Below, one piece after another: positions 28,643 to 37,677 of a DNA stretch of 64,000 nt (position 1 is its first letter; the number at the start of each line of letters is the position of its first letter). The position numbers and the translations under genes are program-made. Source of the stretch: Oligoflexales bacterium (GTDB lineage Bacteria > Bdellovibrionota_B > Oligoflexia > Oligoflexales > Bog-1112); contig JAGNWK010000001.1 in assembly GCA_017985985.1 (NCBI GenBank), forward strand, positions 1-64,000. The letters run 5' to 3'. The notes below the pieces were generated by a model, which did not search any database, was not told the DNA's origin, and was given only the letters and a program-made list of their open reading frames with translations.

Positions 28643-31429
28643 CTACTCTTTGTCTCTCTTATAACTGGCTTTCACTTCTTCCGCGTAGAGGCATGTTTTT
28701 TGTAAGATTTGACGAACCCCAGATTTTTCGTGCTCGTCTTCACTTTGGAGGAATTCTTGTATCTTTAGACGGTGAAGGCTTATTTTTTGCTCACAGGAGG
28801 GTTCCTGATTTAGGCAGACTTTTTGTTCGGGATAGCTTTTTTCAAAAAAAGACTGAAAGTGTTCCCAAGCGATAGCTTCTTTCTGCCCTCTATCATAACC
28901 TTCAAATTCAACAGAGCTGACCCGGTCCATGAGAGCCTTCTCGTGGAGTTCTTCATTTCCAGCTAAGATGACAAGGAATCGAGATGTGTCAACGCGTACT
29001 CCAAGGTCGCTAAGAGTCACAGTCTTTTGGTTAGGACTCAAAAAATCGAGCATCAGAGATTTTAAGCCACTCTTATCTCTTTCATTCAAGACTTTGTCGG
29101 CTTCATCGAAAAACAAGATGGCATTGCTCTCAATAGGGGAAGCACCTTCATGAACGAGGGCTTCGGATAGTCTCGAAAGGGTTTCGAGTTTCCAGAAATT
29201 GCTAATTCCAAATCCTAGGCCACTTTCTTTCATCCAGCGTTGAGGAGGGCCATCTCCAAAATTGAGTTTAGAATAATCTGTGAAGGAGGACTGTTTGAGG
29301 AGGTCGTTGGCACTTGCATCTGCAAGTGAAATTTTGATTAAGTGTAGACCTGTTATGGCTTGTAATCTTTGGGCTAGATGTGTTTTACCTGTTCCTGGCT
29401 TTCCAAAGAAATAGAGAATAGATCTTAGATCTAATTGATTTTTTTCCTTATGCGAAGAAGAGATATGATGTTTTAAGATGGGGAGAACTTGAGATCGAGT
29501 CTTTTCTGGGTAATTTTTTAAGGCCTCATCTAAGTTCTTCTGTATATCAGGACGATCTGAAATCTTGACAGGATTTCTCGGTAAATTAAAGATTCGATCT
29601 AGATTTTTAAAGTAATTTAAAAAATCTTTGGAATCGATGGAACTGTCTTGATCGAGAAAGTTAGAGTTTCTGAGATAGACAAGATGTTGTTGCAGAACTT
29701 GCTCATAATTGGGTGGAAGGTTTGAACCTTCTTTTTGAATCCTCTTTTCAAAGAAGTCGAGAGCGTGGGTGGGGTTCCATAATTGCTTCGTATGCTGGGT
29801 GAGACAGCTTAAGAAATGAAAGGGTGCACATTCTGCAGGACTGAAGACAAAAACTTGTTTTTGGCAGGAAAGCCGATGGCTGACAAAATCTTCTACTGTT
29901 TTGAGAAGTGGGCGTACGCCCAGGTTTATGTGGTCATCTTCTTCAGCTAATTGGAGAAGAGACGTGATGAATTCATCAGATATTTCTTCGCCTTCTTCTG
30001 AGGAAAGAGCTCCCAAATGAGAGCAGGCAATCTCAACTCTTCGTCTCTTTTCAACAGAGCTGAAAATGATAGTTTGCATCTGATGGTGGAGGGTTTCATG
30101 CCGTATAGGGCTTGAGCCAGAAAAAATGAAAATAACTTTCGAGACGTCTATGTGAATGCCGAGATCGTGAAGAAGAATATCTCGTTCTTGATTGGTGAAC
30201 ATATCTGTTAAAAAGGAAAGAAGCTCTGCCTGGCTGTTCTTCTTGAAAAGCTCATCAAAATTTTTGATGAAGAGAACAAAGTTAAGATAGTTCTTCTTTT
30301 TTGGTAAAGAGGAGAGGGTTCTTGATAACAGACTGAGCTCTCGACCTGGTCCAGGTCGAGATGATTCAGAAGAATCTTTTTTCCCAATAAATTGATCGAG
30401 AGTCACTCCAGCTAGAGAAATTTCTAAAAAGGGTAGACCTAGGGTGTCAGCGTATTTTTTTGCCAGAAATCGTCTCCCACTTCCATTGGGTCCTTGCAGA
30501 TAAAGAGGGTGGCCGAGCTTCTGCTGTGTGAACCGGGAGCTTAGTTCGAGACTTCCAGTGATTTTTTTGATGGAATCTTGAACTTCTTTTCCGTAGTTTT
30601 GTAGCAATTGGTCTAGTTCTGGTTTGATCTCAGTAAATGATAGTTTTTTAAATTGACGTGGGATGCTCATGATGGTTTCGATGGTGCTCAGAAGAAGTTC
30701 CATATCTTGTACAGTTTGATCTCCAGATTGGATATCTGGAGGTGAACTCATGGAAAAAGATGGGAAGCTATTCTTTTGGAAGATGATTTTTTCAAGAAGA
30801 TCCAGACGTCTTTCAATAGCTTTTTGCTGATCTTCTGAAAACTCAATTTTTAGATCGAAGTATTTCAATTCGAGTGCCTTGGCTTTGACTTTTAGGTCAG
30901 AAAAAATGGAGATCTGCTCTTTCTTTGAGCCAGAAAGTGAGGAAAGAAATAAATTTTTATAAAAAGAACTTAGGATGGCAGTGAACTCGTAGAGTTGGAA
31001 AGAAAAAATATTGGCAGCGATGAGGTTTCCTGTCAGAACAAAGAGGGCCCCTCCTAGTGCCGTTCTTAGCTGCCTGGTTTTGGTGTATTGATAGATGACG
31101 ATGGGAGCAAATACGCTGGAGTAGGCCAGGACATTTGCGAGGAGGTCTGAGCCTAGGCGATAGTAAGCGGCTCTTCTTGCTGCTTGAAGGTAATGATCTT
31201 CAATTTCAATTCCTCCTTTGCGATCGATCTTCACATCATGACGAATCGCTTTTTGAGAAGACTTGAACTTCGCCCTACATAGTTTATATAAATCCTCTTC
31301 CTCTTTATCTTCTTGAACTGTAGAGCTCGGGATTTCTTCGGCTTTAACCTGAGTTGAACTCATTGAAGCAGAGCTCATAAGCATAAACAGGGAGAGAATA
31401 GAGGAAGAAATATTCGTCGGGATTTTCAT
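28643..31429 (-). CDS. Membrane-associated double-AAA ATPase with N-terminal export-like segment
   Basis: 928 residues. A Ser/Met-rich hydrophobic N-terminus resembles a signal peptide (about 1-30), followed by two hydrophobic segments near 94-115 and 123-145. AAA module 1 is degenerate: its P-loop reads GPNGSGRR near 312 instead of GxxGxGKT and its Walker B is LFIKNFDE. AAA module 2 is intact: GKPGTGKT near 677, FFDEAD near 771, sensor LVILAGNEE. Closest in style to Lon/ClpX-like AAA proteins, but no protease domain is seen. The topology is puzzling because the ATPase should face the cytoplasm. Confidence 0.65.
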   Translation of the reverse strand: MKIPTNISSSILSLFMLMSSASMSSTQVKAEEIPSSTVQEDKEEEDLYKLCRAKFKSSQKAIRHDVKIDRKGGIEIEDHYLQAARRAAYYRLGSDLLANVLAYSSVFAPIVIYQYTKTRQLRTALGGALFVLTGNLIAANIFSFQLYEFTAILSSFYKNLFLSSLSGSKKEQISIFSDLKVKAKALELKYFDLKIEFSEDQQKAIERRLDLLEKIIFQKNSFPSFSMSSPPDIQSGDQTVQDMELLLSTIETIMSIPRQFKKLSFTEIKPELDQLLQNYGKEVQDSIKKITGSLELSSRFTQQKLGHPLYLQGPNGSGRRFLAKKYADTLGLPFLEISLAGVTLDQFIGKKDSSESSRPGPGRELSLLSRTLSSLPKKKNYLNFVLFIKNFDELFKKNSQAELLSFLTDMFTNQERDILLHDLGIHIDVSKVIFIFSGSSPIRHETLHHQMQTIIFSSVEKRRRVEIACSHLGALSSEEGEEISDEFITSLLQLAEEDDHINLGVRPLLKTVEDFVSHRLSCQKQVFVFSPAECAPFHFLSCLTQHTKQLWNPTHALDFFEKRIQKEGSNLPPNYEQVLQQHLVYLRNSNFLDQDSSIDSKDFLNYFKNLDRIFNLPRNPVKISDRPDIQKNLDEALKNYPEKTRSQVLPILKHHISSSHKEKNQLDLRSILYFFGKPGTGKTHLAQRLQAITGLHLIKISLADASANDLLKQSSFTDYSKLNFGDGPPQRWMKESGLGFGISNFWKLETLSRLSEALVHEGASPIESNAILFFDEADKVLNERDKSGLKSLMLDFLSPNQKTVTLSDLGVRVDTSRFLVILAGNEELHEKALMDRVSSVEFEGYDRGQKEAIAWEHFQSFFEKSYPEQKVCLNQEPSCEQKISLHRLKIQEFLQSEDEHEKSGVRQILQKTCLYAEEVKASYKRDKE

Positions 31430-31472
31430 TTTGCGATCGTATCTTTATTGAGTAAGAGGCTGGAAGCAAGGG

Positions 31473-31504
31473 GGGTAGGGGGAACTGCGCAACTGTTCCT
31501 ACCC
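31473..31504. repeat. Palindrome family B element in divergent promoter region
   Basis: GGGTAGGGGGAAC and GTTCCTACCC flank TGCGCAACT, giving a strong hairpin between the divergent AAA and cyclase genes. Since both genes start away from it, it is not an ordinary terminator. Confidence 0.5.
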
Positions 31505-31612
31505 TAGAATTGCCCAAAATCAGCTGCTATTTCTCCCAAACCCCTTCTTTGCAGAGAAGCGCGGAACATACGCTCCTTAAAAGTGAGCGTCAATCATAGA
31601 AGGGCATTAAAT

Positions 31613-33220
31613 ATGGATTTACTCGTATGGGCTCTTTTCTTGCAACTCAGTTTCGCTATGCTCCCGAGGATCGATGCTGGGCTTCGTCCAGCAGTCACAA
31701 GAGCGCAGCCTCCTGCTCCGTCAGGAAGGCTGTCTGGAGCGGGAAGGATGTCTGGAGCAGGAGGTCCAGCAGTGGCTTTTGCTACAGACTCGATGCCAGT
31801 CTGCTCTCCAGGTGCAGAGGCTACTCTTGAAGATGGACGAGACATTCCTCCTGACCCGACTGCTCTCGTTAGTTCAGCAAATCCTGCAGATCCAGTAGAT
31901 GATGACGGAGAGGATAGGGGGACGGTCACGACCGGTAGTCAAGTTGATGCGACTATTCGTGATGTACGGATGAGTCTCTACCAGTTTCGAGCCTTCCTTA
32001 ATCTCCTCTCGAGTGCTGTTGTTGTTGCGACAAAGGGAGGGAAGATAGCCGTTGTTAATGATGCAGCTTCTGCTCTGTTTAAATACCCGGTCGGGATACT
32101 GGAAGGAGATCAGAGGCTCATCCGCCTAAGTCGTTGTGAGAGATCTGGGATGTTCGTTACCTCGTTGATGCCTAGAGAGATAGCACATATTCACCACCTT
32201 TTGATGGAAAGACGCATTCAGTCTGGTGAGCAGAGAATCGGTAAAGCCCCAAGAAAAGTTGTGATCAAAGTCAGACAAGATCCAGACGTACCTATATCAA
32301 AAATGAAGGATATCCCTGAACCTATCCGCTTATTGGGGGAGAGGATCCATCTTCGTTCAGATTATGCGAATGAACAGTTTATGCGAGTAAGCTCTTTTCA
32401 GGAGGAAGAAGGGTATGCCTTCCGTGAAGCGATGATGACCTTGGGAGAGATCCGTATTGCAGAGGAGAGTTACTTTATCGCTTTCTTTGATACATCCTCT
32501 TTAGCCGCAGCTCTTTCTGCTCGACGAGCCTCATTTGCCTCAAAGTTGGCTGCAGATGCGGTTGGTGATAGGGGTATGGCTACTGCCCTCATGTCTTCCT
32601 CGTTGGACTCAGCGAGAGGTTCTCGTGAGGTGGCTTCTCTTAGACCAAGAAAGGCTGATGGTTCTGTTATCTTTGTTGATATTGTTGGCTCCACTGTGGC
32701 TATGTGTGGGAGAGATCCCGACGAAGTGTTTGGAGATCTTAACCAACTTTACGAAAAATTTGATCAGGTTGTGCTCAGCACACCGAGTGCTCTTAAGATC
32801 AAAGTGACGGGTGATGGATACATTGTGGGGGTCGGACTGAGTGAGGGTGCGTCAGCGAGTTCTTTCGCAGAATCGGCTTCGACAGCTGTAGAAATGGGGA
32901 GACGCTTTCTTGAGATTGCCAAAGTGCAAAATCTTTGTGGTCGCCCTGTTGAACTGCGAGTGGGTATTCACAGCGGGCCCATTATGATTGGTATTCTCGG
33001 AACTACGAAGAAGACTATGGATATTCTTGGATCCACGGTCTCTGTGGCGGCTAGAATGGAGAGTAAGGGGCTTAGGGGCCAGATCCAGCTGAGCGGAGAG
33101 GTCCACCGGCACTTGGCTCCGTCCCTGAAAGCTCTCTTCAGAGTTCGTCATGACCATGGGGTTCGGCAGGAGGAGTTCAATGGGGAAGTCTTTATTTCAA
33201 GTTTCCCAAGCGATCGTTAA
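31613..33220 (+). CDS. Class III adenylate/guanylate cyclase with PAS-like domain and N-terminal export-like segment
   Basis: 535 residues from ATG 31613 (AAGGG 7 bp upstream). The N-terminus MDLLVWALFLQLSFAM looks like a signal peptide or anchor. A low-complexity Pro/Gly/Ala/Asp region follows, then a PAS-like segment at about 120-220. The cyclase domain occupies about 345-535: metal-binding FVDIVGST, IKVTGDG with the purine-selecting Lys, and DILGSTVSVAARMES keeping the Asp and Arg of adenylate cyclases, but with Ser where Asn usually orients the ribose. It probably makes cAMP. Whether it is exported is open. Confidence 0.75.
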   Translation: MDLLVWALFLQLSFAMLPRIDAGLRPAVTRAQPPAPSGRLSGAGRMSGAGGPAVAFATDSMPVCSPGAEATLEDGRDIPPDPTALVSSANPADPVDDDGEDRGTVTTGSQVDATIRDVRMSLYQFRAFLNLLSSAVVVATKGGKIAVVNDAASALFKYPVGILEGDQRLIRLSRCERSGMFVTSLMPREIAHIHHLLMERRIQSGEQRIGKAPRKVVIKVRQDPDVPISKMKDIPEPIRLLGERIHLRSDYANEQFMRVSSFQEEEGYAFREAMMTLGEIRIAEESYFIAFFDTSSLAAALSARRASFASKLAADAVGDRGMATALMSSSLDSARGSREVASLRPRKADGSVIFVDIVGSTVAMCGRDPDEVFGDLNQLYEKFDQVVLSTPSALKIKVTGDGYIVGVGLSEGASASSFAESASTAVEMGRRFLEIAKVQNLCGRPVELRVGIHSGPIMIGILGTTKKTMDILGSTVSVAARMESKGLRGQIQLSGEVHRHLAPSLKALFRVRHDHGVRQEEFNGEVFISSFPSDR

Positions 33221-33231
33221 AAGAGGGCTGC

Positions 33232-34035
33232 CTATTTGAGTGCGACTAGGTAGGCGACCCAGGCCTCACATTCTTCACCTATTTTTTGAGGTTTGAAGAC
33301 CCCATCGCCCTCTCCCTTGCGGGTGGTCCCTTCCCAGTAGACCAGGGTCTGAGAGAACCCAGCATCTGCTAAAATGTCTTTGAGTTCAGCCGGGGACCAG
33401 AGTCTCCAGTCATAGTGGAAGACAGAGTTTCTTCTTTTTTCCCTTTTCCGTTTGAAGTGAATGGAGAACTCGGCCCCTTGGTCGATGGGGTTAAAGTTTT
33501 CCTGGTCCCAGAAATAGCTGAATTCCTTTTCTTCGTGGTACGTTTCTTCCATATTGGCTTCGTAGCACTGACTGCCACCGAAGCAGTCGAGGATGAAAAC
33601 TCCATCCGTCCGGAGGCTTGAGTACACTCGTGAAAAGTATCGCAGCATGTCCTTTCTTTGTTTAAGACAAAAATAGCTAAAATTGAGCGCGCAGACTAGA
33701 TCAGCGGGAGGGAGTTTGGCTTTCGTGACGTCTTGTTCATGTAGGGAGATTTGAGAGGCTTGGGCCTTTTTAAGTTTACTGAGTCGATTGGATCTCCCAT
33801 AGTCGAGGGGTTCTGGATCGAAGTCTACGCCAATCGCTTGATGGTCTGGGGAAAGCTTAACCCACTCGCAGCACAGGGCAAAGGTCCCACAGAAGTCCTC
33901 TCGCAGGATCTTGGGAAGCTTTTTTCGATGGGTTCGGTAGGTGTTCCTCAGGAATTGAGCTTCGTATTTAGGGGACTGAACAGCCCAGGTATAATAGGCG
34001 TATTTATCGAATTCTTTTGACATTTTTGCTTGCAA
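33232..34035 (-). CDS. Class I SAM-dependent methyltransferase
   Basis: 267 residues from TTG 34035 with GAGAGGA 8 bp upstream; ATG 34023 is the alternative. The Rossmann motifs are present in adapted form: ILREDFCGTFALCCEWV for motif I, AIGVDFDPEPLDYG for motif II, DLVCALNFSYFCL and a FILDCFGG strand. The substrate is unknown. It stands alone, convergent with the cyclase gene. Confidence 0.75.
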   Translation of the reverse strand: MQAKMSKEFDKYAYYTWAVQSPKYEAQFLRNTYRTHRKKLPKILREDFCGTFALCCEWVKLSPDHQAIGVDFDPEPLDYGRSNRLSKLKKAQASQISLHEQDVTKAKLPPADLVCALNFSYFCLKQRKDMLRYFSRVYSSLRTDGVFILDCFGGSQCYEANMEETYHEEKEFSYFWDQENFNPIDQGAEFSIHFKRKREKRRNSVFHYDWRLWSPAELKDILADAGFSQTLVYWEGTTRKGEGDGVFKPQKIGEECEAWVAYLVALK

Positions 34036-34138
34036 GACAAAGATCCTCTCTCGTGAAATGGAAAGCCTTGTAAAAAGGCGATTTGTCCTTATGATAGGGG
34101 GTCGCGTGGGGGCGATCTACAAATCCCTGTTTAGGTGA

Positions 34139-35746
34139 ATGACCTTTTTATCTGTGAGTGCTGAAATGAGCGATAAAAATTTTCCAAAGCCAGAAGATAT
34201 TCAGAAAGAGTTTGAGGAATTTGTTCAGAAAAGATTTGGCGGTCAAGTTCATGTCATCACCCAGGAGCTCCCCCTTCAGAGTCTCAACAAAAAAAAAACC
34301 AAAAGGGAAGAGCGAACGGAAGAGAAGTTTTCTCTCTCCTTTGATCTGAAACCGAAGGATATAAAAGCCCATCTTGATCGCTTTATCGTAGAGCAAGACG
34401 AGGCTAAGAAAGCTCTAGCTATAGCCGTATGTGACCACTACAACCAGGTGATCTCTCATTTGAAGGATCCACAGTCCTCTCTTCTTGAAAATTATGTCAA
34501 ACAAAACGTCCTCATTTTAGGGCCGACAGGGGTCGGTAAAACCTACATGATCCGTCAAATCGCCAGACTGGTGGGCGTGCCTTTTGTGAAGGCGGATGCT
34601 ACCCGTTTCAGCGAGACGGGCTATGTCGGTGCGAATGTCGATGATCTCATCCGTGATCTTGTTCATCAGGCAGATGGTCATATCGAAAAGGCCCAGTGTG
34701 GCATCATCTATCTGGATGAGGGCGATAAACTTGCTAGCGCTAGCCAGACGGGCCAGATGGGGGGACGCGACGTCAGTGGGCGTGGCGTGCAACTTGGTCT
34801 TCTGAAGCTCATGGAAGAGACTGAGCTTGATTTAAGGGCTGGCCATGATCCCGTCTCCCAGATGCAGGCCTTCATGGAGATGCAGCAGAAAGGGAAGGTT
34901 GAAAAGCAAGTCGTCAACACGAGGCACATCCTATTTATCGTCAGCGGCGCTTTTACAGGCCTGGAGTCGATCATCTCGAAGCGCTTGAACAGAAGTAAAA
35001 TCGGCTTTACTCGTGAGACGGATAGAGTGGACCTCACAGATCAGATTCTGCAACATGCCTCGACTCAGGATTTTATCGATTTTGGGTTTGAACCGGAGTT
35101 TGTTGGTCGGCTTCCGGTACGAGTGGCTTGTCACCATTTGAATGAGGAGGCCCTTTGTCTGATCTTAGAAAATTCGGAAGGATCCATAGTTCAGCAGTAT
35201 AAGAATGCTTTCAAGGCTTATGGCATAGAAGCCGTTTTTACCCGCGAAGCTCTACAGGCGGTAGCATCGATGGCCGTGCAGGAAAAAACTGGGGCTCGTG
35301 GCCTGATGACTATATTGGAAAGAGTCTTCAGAGATTATAAATTTGAGCTTCCTTCAGCTAACCTTGCTACGTTGGCTGTCACGGAAGATCTTATCCGACA
35401 TCCACAAAGAGAATTGAAAAAAATACTTGAGATCGTAGAACAGGAGCATCAGCTCGAGGTCGATAAAGTGAGGGGCTTCGAGACGAAATTTGAAGAGAAA
35501 TTTAAGATTCAGCTCCTTTTTGATAGGCAGGCTACGCGTTACCTCTGCCTGGAGGCGCAACGACTTAAGACCCCGATCGATGAGCTTTGCCGGAGCCTGC
35601 TTCTGAACTATGAGCATGGATTGAAATTGATTGAACAGAACACTGGGCAGCATCAGTTTACTTTAACGGAAGAACATCTGAAGAATTCTTCTCAAACGTT
35701 GGAAATGATGGTGAAGGAATCCTACACCAATAGGGTTTCTCGTTAG
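34139..35746 (+). CDS. ClpX-like AAA+ unfoldase without zinc-binding domain
   Basis: 535 residues; ATG 34166 is an alternative start. There is no N-terminal Cys4 domain; instead a short charged leader leads to the AAA+ core. Walker A GPTGVGKT is at 128-135, pore loop GYVG near 163, Walker B IIYLDEGDK. The SKIGFTRE stretch matches the IGF loop by which ClpX docks on ClpP. A C-terminal helical extension of about 120 residues follows the usual small domain. It probably feeds substrates to a peptidase such as ClpP; HslU is less likely given the IGF loop. Confidence 0.75.
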   Translation: MTFLSVSAEMSDKNFPKPEDIQKEFEEFVQKRFGGQVHVITQELPLQSLNKKKTKREERTEEKFSLSFDLKPKDIKAHLDRFIVEQDEAKKALAIAVCDHYNQVISHLKDPQSSLLENYVKQNVLILGPTGVGKTYMIRQIARLVGVPFVKADATRFSETGYVGANVDDLIRDLVHQADGHIEKAQCGIIYLDEGDKLASASQTGQMGGRDVSGRGVQLGLLKLMEETELDLRAGHDPVSQMQAFMEMQQKGKVEKQVVNTRHILFIVSGAFTGLESIISKRLNRSKIGFTRETDRVDLTDQILQHASTQDFIDFGFEPEFVGRLPVRVACHHLNEEALCLILENSEGSIVQQYKNAFKAYGIEAVFTREALQAVASMAVQEKTGARGLMTILERVFRDYKFELPSANLATLAVTEDLIRHPQRELKKILEIVEQEHQLEVDKVRGFETKFEEKFKIQLLFDRQATRYLCLEAQRLKTPIDELCRSLLLNYEHGLKLIEQNTGQHQFTLTEEHLKNSSQTLEMMVKESYTNRVSR

Positions 35747-35772
35747 CTTCTTCAGTAGCAGGGGGGAGCATC

Positions 35773-35808
35773 CTAAAGAGGGGGGGGAACGCCCTCTTTA
35801 GAAAAAAG
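35773..35808. repeat. Palindrome family A element
   Basis: CTAAAGAGGG at 35773-35782 and CCCTCTTTAG at 35792-35801 are perfect 10-bp arms. The right half and its flank (23 nt at 35786-35808) recur exactly at 39752-39774. It lies between the ClpX-like gene and the ABC binding-protein gene. Confidence 0.7.
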
Positions 35809-35818
35809 GAGATTAGTT

Positions 35819-36829
35819 ATGAAAAAATTTAATATCTACAGCATTTTTTGTTCATGTATCTGTGTTCTTTTTTTGACATCTCCACTGTCAGCTGCTTCCG
35901 AAGCTTCGGGGAAGCAAAAGGTGGAGAAGCCAAAAAAGAAAGTTTTCATAAGCCAGGTGGTAGATCACCCCGCTTTGAACGCTACGGCGAGAGGGATTGT
36001 CGACGCTCTTGCAGCTGCTGGTTATAAAAAAAATGAAAATCTAGATTTGAGGATAGAGTCTGCTCAAGCTCAGCTTCCCCTATCTGCTCAGATCGCAAGT
36101 AGGTTTATGAGTCAAAAACCAGACGTGGTGGTTGCGATCGGAACTTTGTCAGCCCAGTCCTTTGCAAAGCAGGCTCGAGCTGGGGAAGTGAAGTTGATCT
36201 TTAGTTCGGTGACAGATCCCCTGGGAGCAAAACTCGTACGTAGCCTTGAAAAACCAGAGTACAATACGTCGGGGGTCTCTAATTTTGTAGAACTTAAGCC
36301 GCAACTCTCTTTGTTTAAAGAAATTCAACCTAAACTCCTTAAAGTGGGAGTTCTCTATAGTTCAGGGGAACTGAATTCGGTCAGTGTCGTCCATAAACTT
36401 GAGGCAGAGGCGACGGCCCTGGGACTTCAGCTCATCAAACAAACGGCATCACGAACGGCTGATGTTGCTCAGGCAGCCAGTAAGCTTGCTCAGCAAGTGG
36501 GTGCTATTTTTATAAGTAATGACAACACAGCGCTCAGTGGATTTCAGAGTGTTGTGCGGGCTGCTCAGCAGGCTCATATCCCCGTGTATGTTAGTGACTC
36601 AGATGCGGTGGAACTGGGTGCAGTCGCAGCTCTCGGGCCGAATCAGTATGCGATTGGTTTGCAGACGGGGCGTATGGTGGTTCGTGTTCTTGAGGGAGCA
36701 GATGTAAATCGAGAAGCGGTCGAATTTCCTGAGAAGACAGAGCTCTACCTTAATCCTAAAGCAGCCCAGAAGGCTGATCTCAGCTTCTCCAAGGAGCTTC
36801 TTAACCGTGCTACTAAGGTGCTGCTATGA
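35819..36829 (+). CDS. ABC transporter substrate-binding protein, TrpX-like family
   Basis: 336 residues: signal peptide (about 1-25, ending in SPLSAAS), then a two-lobed periplasmic-binding fold of the ABC_sub_bind family with GIVDALAAAGY, PDVVVAIGTLSAQS, FSSVTDPLGAKLV and FISNDNTALSG. Family members bind aromatic amino acids or similar small molecules. It overlaps the permease gene (ATGA) and begins a three-gene importer operon. Confidence 0.85.
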   Translation: MKKFNIYSIFCSCICVLFLTSPLSAASEASGKQKVEKPKKKVFISQVVDHPALNATARGIVDALAAAGYKKNENLDLRIESAQAQLPLSAQIASRFMSQKPDVVVAIGTLSAQSFAKQARAGEVKLIFSSVTDPLGAKLVRSLEKPEYNTSGVSNFVELKPQLSLFKEIQPKLLKVGVLYSSGELNSVSVVHKLEAEATALGLQLIKQTASRTADVAQAASKLAQQVGAIFISNDNTALSGFQSVVRAAQQAHIPVYVSDSDAVELGAVAALGPNQYAIGLQTGRMVVRVLEGADVNREAVEFPEKTELYLNPKAAQKADLSFSKELLNRATKVLL

Positions 36830-37677
36830 CATATGCGGAGATCTTGTCGAGTCTCGAGATTGGTTTGATCTATGGTGTTGTCGCCCTGGGGATCTATCTT
36901 ACGTTTCGAGTGATTGATTTCTCAGATTTGAGCTGTGATGGCAGCTTCGTTTCGGGGGCGGCCGCTTCTGCTGTAACTTTGAAAATGGGTTGGCACCCAG
37001 CGTTTGCTCTTCTGAGTTCTCTACTAGCTGGTGGCTTTGCTGGCCTTTTGACGTCCCTTCTTCATCTGCGCTTTCGCATAAGCCCTCTCTTGTCAGGGAT
37101 CCTAACAGCCTTTATGCTCTATTCTCTCAATTTGAGATTGATGGGTGGTGTGCCCAATATCACTCTTCTTGATGAAATCAATATTTTTCATTTTGGTAAA
37201 CCTCTGTTCATTTTGATGGCTATCTCTGCCTTGATTTGTTTGGGAGTGAGTTTTTTACTGGTCACTGATTTTGGGTTAGCTCTGCGCAGTCTGGCTCATA
37301 ATCGGGATCTAGCAATGGTTGGTGGTGTTAGACTTTCTTCCTATACTTTGGTGGGCCTCGTTCTCAGCAATATTTTGATTGGGCTTGGGGGAGGACTGTT
37401 TTCGCAGCATCAGGGTTTTGTGGACGTGTCTCAGGGAACAGGCACTTTGATTATTGGTTTAGCAGCTCTTATGATCGGGGAAAAAATTCTTCCCTTTCGT
37501 TCGATTTGGCTAGCTTGTTTCGCCTGCTTTGCGGGTTCTATTCTTTATCGTTTTGCATTAGCGTTTGCTCTTCATAGTGATTGGCTTGGTTTGGAATCTG
37601 CGGATCTTAATCTTTTGACAGGCCTGATTTTGATCTTGATCATGTGTCTACCGCGTTTAGAGGGAGCGAAGGGATAA
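36826..37677 (+). CDS. ABC transporter permease, TrpY-like
   Basis: 283 residues with about eight membrane helices, in the branched-chain-like permease superfamily. The N-terminal EIGLIYGVVALGIYLTFRV and the FSDLSCDGSF motif are typical of permeases paired with ABC_sub_bind proteins. It overlaps the binding-protein gene by 4 bp and abuts the ATPase gene. Confidence 0.86.
   Translation: MTYAEILSSLEIGLIYGVVALGIYLTFRVIDFSDLSCDGSFVSGAAASAVTLKMGWHPAFALLSSLLAGGFAGLLTSLLHLRFRISPLLSGILTAFMLYSLNLRLMGGVPNITLLDEINIFHFGKPLFILMAISALICLGVSFLLVTDFGLALRSLAHNRDLAMVGGVRLSSYTLVGLVLSNILIGLGGGLFSQHQGFVDVSQGTGTLIIGLAALMIGEKILPFRSIWLACFACFAGSILYRFALAFALHSDWLGLESADLNLLTGLILILIMCLPRLEGAKG

Noticed and set aside
34139-35746. 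HslU as identity of the ClpX-like gene
   Set aside because: No hslV is adjacent, and the IGF loop and GYVG context fit ClpX better.
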